From assembly GCA_021904315.1 (NCBI GenBank), contig CM038922.1, positions 12,003,347 through 12,067,346 of the forward strand: a stretch of DNA of 64,000 bases. Reading direction: 5' to 3'. Under the pieces are notes generated by a model. The model did no database searches, was not told the DNA's origin, and worked only from the letters and a program-made list of their open reading frames with translations. Both the position numbers and the translations under genes were made by a program. Positions 60,754 to 64,000 of this stretch are shown piece after piece. Source of the DNA: Sphagnum magellanicum (Eukaryota > Streptophyta > Sphagnopsida > Sphagnales > Sphagnaceae). Position 1 is the stretch's first letter; each line of letters begins with the position of its first letter.

Positions 60754-62920
60754 CATTATGAGAAATCATGTCCATAGAGGTCACATTGTTCAACTAGAGC
60801 TCAAAAATCACTCAAGTACAACTATGTTGCAACTACATCCTCCAATGTGCAATTCTTATACAATTACACTTTATGGATATATTATTTAATAAATGAATTT
60901 CCATGTCAAAAAATAAGTTAATTTTTCGCTAGTTGCATTGTAGTTTTAAATGTGTTTCATATATGATAATTTGTATGCACTGTATTTATGCATGTAGTCA
61001 ATTACGTTTGACTTTTTGAGGAGTTACATTGTAATTGTAATGTGCAATTAAGTTTAAAATGTTAAAAATGAACTACACATTGAACAACTTTTTTACAACT
61101 AGTGTACAACTTTCATATATGCGATTATGCCATGTGTCTGCATTCCCACCATCCATGAAGTGCAAGCCTTGTAGTTGGTTTCAATTATGAAATCTGTTTG
61201 TGCAACTAGTTGGCCATTATGTTGTCACTAAGGGGTCACTATTGTGTCACAACTATGCCACTAGTTGTTACATATGTGCCATTACGGGGCCACAATATTG
61301 GCATTGTTTTACAATTGGATGGCCATTACGGTGCCATTACTTGGCCATTAATAAAGTACTATTGATTCACTATCCAAATAAAGTGTGAATTTGTAAACTT
61401 CAAATCGGATCCCAATGCTACATAAACTATATTAAAAAGGTTTATATTGGAGGTACATTAAAGTATTCAATCTTATACACCTAAATTTTTTCTAGGCTAC
61501 ATGAACAAATGTGGAATTGATAATAGCTGATTTTTTGTGAATAACTCCTTGGCATCCACAAGGGATGTTGCATCTTGTGGCATATTTAATATATTATATT
61601 TAAAATTAAAAATTTAATTTATGGCTTAATTTACATAATTACTATGTATTAAAAATTATATTAAAAAATTAATTTTTAATATAAATTAATCAATATAGTT
61701 TAGACAATTTGTGAAATGAATTAATTTAGATAATTCATTTTTCATAGTAAATTAAATAAATAATTTAAAATATTTTAGTAAATAATGTAGTCCTATTTTG
61801 TTGTGATTGGCATTCAATTGTTATATTAATAATATTCCACTACATTGCAATTAATATTTAATCCAAATAATATTTTTTGTTAATCTAGGTGAGTAATTAC
61901 TAAATTTTATTTGAACTTAGATCGTCAATTATCAAAATAGTTATTTTGATAATTAATTATCTGAATTAACTAACTAATTAATTATCTGAATTATATTAAT
62001 TAATTTAGATAATCAATGTAGATAGTTATATATTTAATTCAAATAATTATTTCAGATAATTCTTATAAATTTCAGATTAATTTTTAAAAAAAAACAGAAA
62101 GCATGTGGGAATTGTTTTTTTGTAGTTGTGATTCAGTTGCAACTAAGGTGTAACTAAAAAATTTACCCCATATGCTTTGTTTTTCAAGATCTCATCTCAT
62201 AAACTATATAAGGAAGTGTCTTCTCTTACATTTTCACATTAAAATACATGTGCCATGTTGGGATAAATTCATAAAAGTTTAACCTTAAAAGCAAAACACA
62301 AAAAAAAATTAAAAAAATAATATGACTATTCTTTAATTCACCTACCCTTCTACTTTCCTACCTACTTGCCTATTTAAGTAAGTAGGTCCTACTTTTTTAC
62401 CTATGTAGGTAGGTTGGTATGTAAGAACTACCAATTTACTTACCTATGGCTATGTACCAACCCACCTAAGTACTTATATATTTATATATATTTTCCCAAA
62501 ATTTTATTAATATGGCATGTGGCAACTTTTGATTGTGCCACATGTCATAATTTAAGACCATTTAAAATGGATAATCATAATGGATGATGGATATCAATAT
62601 TTCAAAAAAACATTCATTAAAAAATCTTCATAATGTCATGTGTTAAATTTTGATGAATGGATGAAAAATGACGTTAGCATGACAATATGGTTGTAATCAT
62701 AGGGGAATTGCATGATAATTGAAAATGAATTGTTGTAACTATGTTGCAATGAATTGCATTAGAGTGAAATTGTATATACAAATAATTGCATTTCTTGCAA
62801 TTCATGCAACTTATTCGATAGCACTCATAGGTGTAGAAATATAGTGAATTGCAAGTGGTCATTGCAACTCAAAAATTGAGTTACAAGCCCAATTGCAAAA
62901 CACCCATTTTTCTTATAGTG
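60754..62920. mobile_element. Non-autonomous CACTA-like element (2167 bp) nested in copia
   Basis: The left end CATTATGAGAAA pairs with the complement of the right end, CACTATAAGAAA (10 of 12). GTG flanks both sides (60751-60753 and 62921-62923), the 3-bp duplication expected for CACTA elements. Both ends carry many TTGCAAT/TTGCAAC-type motifs (60815-61060 and 62720-62905), like subterminal transposase-binding repeats. A GGCCATTACGGTGCCATTAC-type repeat cluster lies at 61205-61345. No transposase is seen, so it would depend on another element. Confidence 0.65.
62340..62470. repeat. CCTA/TAGG-rich inverted clusters
   Basis: Runs of CCTACCTA and GTAGGTAGG in both orientations (for example TACCTATGTAGGTAGGTTGG). 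Similar TAGG runs occur at 48000-48030 and 59315-59385. Confidence 0.6.
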
Positions 62921-62923
62921 GTG

Positions 62924-63060
62924 GTCCCATGGCAACATTTTGTGGAGGGGCAAAATACTTTTTGACCTTCATTGATGGTTTTTTTGGGAAGACATTCCTT
63001 TACCTCATGAAAACTAAAGTTGCCATGAATTTTTAATTTTAGTCTTTACAAGACAACAAA
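62924..63060 (+). pseudogene. Ty1/copia integrase core fragment
   Basis: Reads GPMATFCGGAKYFLTFIDGF and then KTFLYLMKTKVAMNF, the start of the copia rve core, where GGAKYFLTFIDDFSR is typical and the second Asp of FIDD is Gly here. This is the downstream continuation of the 59890-60753 fragment. It stops near 63036 at TAA and then decays. Confidence 0.82.
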
Positions 63061-63219
63061 ATTTGGGTGCTTATTTCTTTTCCACTGGATCATAAACCAA
63101 TGAACTACAATGGATATTTAAGATCAAATATAAAATCAACAATCTTGCAATTTTGTAATTGGTCTTTGTGACTAAGTTTTAGTCACAAATGACACTATAC
63201 ATATAAAATTTGACTAGTC

Positions 63220-63640
63220 ACATGCAACCATAGTCGTAAATGACATAAATTTTGGATGGAAAAAAAATCAACAAAATATAATTTCATTTTTTAGTTAACC
63301 ATATATGTATTGTCGTTTGTGATTATCATGCAACTAATTTGGTTAGCACTAACAACAAGTGGTGTGCTATCACATGTTAACATTTTTTGATATTTTGAAT
63401 TTTTTTTATTGACCTAATTTTAGTTAAATAAATCATTACATGTGATGTTTAACCCAATTAGATGGAGGTAACATTTGCATTTGGAATGTTCATTTCTCAT
63501 TAGAAGTAGGCCATAGTTCATGAGTGGATCATAAAGTTTGTAACAACTTGTGTGATCTAAGTTGAATGGAGAGCTTGTTATAAATTTGTGTTTTACCCAT
63601 CTTTGTTCGCTCATAGATCCATTGTCAATTCCAACACAAA
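63220..63640 (+). repeat. Direct repeat, copy 2 (candidate copia 3' LTR or flank)
   Basis: Carries the three blocks described at 58866-59200 and ~59670-59790. Its position after the copia integrase fragment suggests an LTR-derived sequence, but the block order differs between copies. Confidence 0.5.
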
Positions 63641-63967
63641 CAACCATAAAAAAACCCTTAGAAATATACAACTTTCTATACAACTTTGGTTTGACCCATC
63701 ATTACTAATTAGCTTTGAGAGAAAGAGAGATGATAATTGGAACTTTTGAAATGTTCATTACAGGAGTGACTCCTTGGAAGGAGTTTTATAATTTAATATC
63801 AATGTATACTTTTACCATTCCAACATTTTCTTGAATTTTGTTTTTGAAAAAAATTCCTGAAATTCCTGCTATTGAGGTGGGGGAAAAAATGCTAAATAAT
63901 TTTGTACTACTTAGACACACCACACCACCAAGCTTTAGGCTAGGCAGTCAATAATAACATCAAATAA

Positions 63968-64000
63968 ACTAGTGTAGCCTATGCCATTGGCCCAAGTGTG
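63968..64000 (+). repeat. Start of an R1 copy at the window edge
   Basis: ACTAGTGTAGCCTATGCCATTGGCCCAAGTGTG matches 22662-22694 with two differences. Confidence 0.75.

Noticed and set aside
1-64000. CRISPR arrays, bacterial operons, tRNA or rRNA genes
   Set aside because: Repeats here are satellites or dispersed transposon-like DNA; no cloverleaf, rRNA signature or operon layout was recognised.

Overview
This window looks like nuclear DNA from a land plant with a large, repeat-rich genome. The evidence is decayed Ty3/gypsy and Ty1/copia retrotransposons, a CACTA-like DNA element, a DUF7869-type transposon gene, satellites, and one ordinary plant gene with short GT-AG introns that encodes a chloroplast-type rhomboid protein (RBL11-like). 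I cannot name the species. The lineage (fern, lycophyte, bryophyte or gymnosperm) cannot be settled by reading. Most of the window is AT-rich and non-coding.

Layout: 1-1841 is the 3' end of a Ty3/gypsy element (integrase plus 3' LTR). 1842-10102 is AT-rich DNA holding three tandem copies of a ~440-bp repeat (called R1 here; 4448-5760) and an inverted R1 copy (9500-10102). 10103-18499 is a complete but dead Ty3/gypsy element inserted inside that R1 copy. Its gag-pol is one uninterrupted frame carrying 17 stop codons and no visible frameshift. 18500-31160 is AT-rich with further R1 fragments, a hairpin and simple repeats. 31164-31360 is a small MITE. 31980-33580 holds two diverged copies of the same decayed coding domain. 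35405-39300 is a complex satellite region with telomere-like TTTAGGG motifs.

41044-41932 (minus strand) is the only credible host gene: the last four exons of a plastid rhomboid-like protein. Upstream of it, 42109-42880 is a composite of hairpins, a 26-bp minisatellite, poly-A and poly-G. 50085-52440 (minus strand) is a decayed DUF7869/DDE-like transposon gene. 59890-63060 is a Ty1/copia relic split by a 2.17-kb CACTA-like element at 60754-62920. The last bases of the window start another R1 copy.

The retroelement domains (capsid, nucleocapsid, protease, reverse transcriptase, RNase H, integrase) would once have formed one polyprotein. All are now inactivated, mostly by changes that look like C-to-T or G-to-A decay. 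No tRNA, rRNA, CRISPR array or bacterial-type operon was seen.
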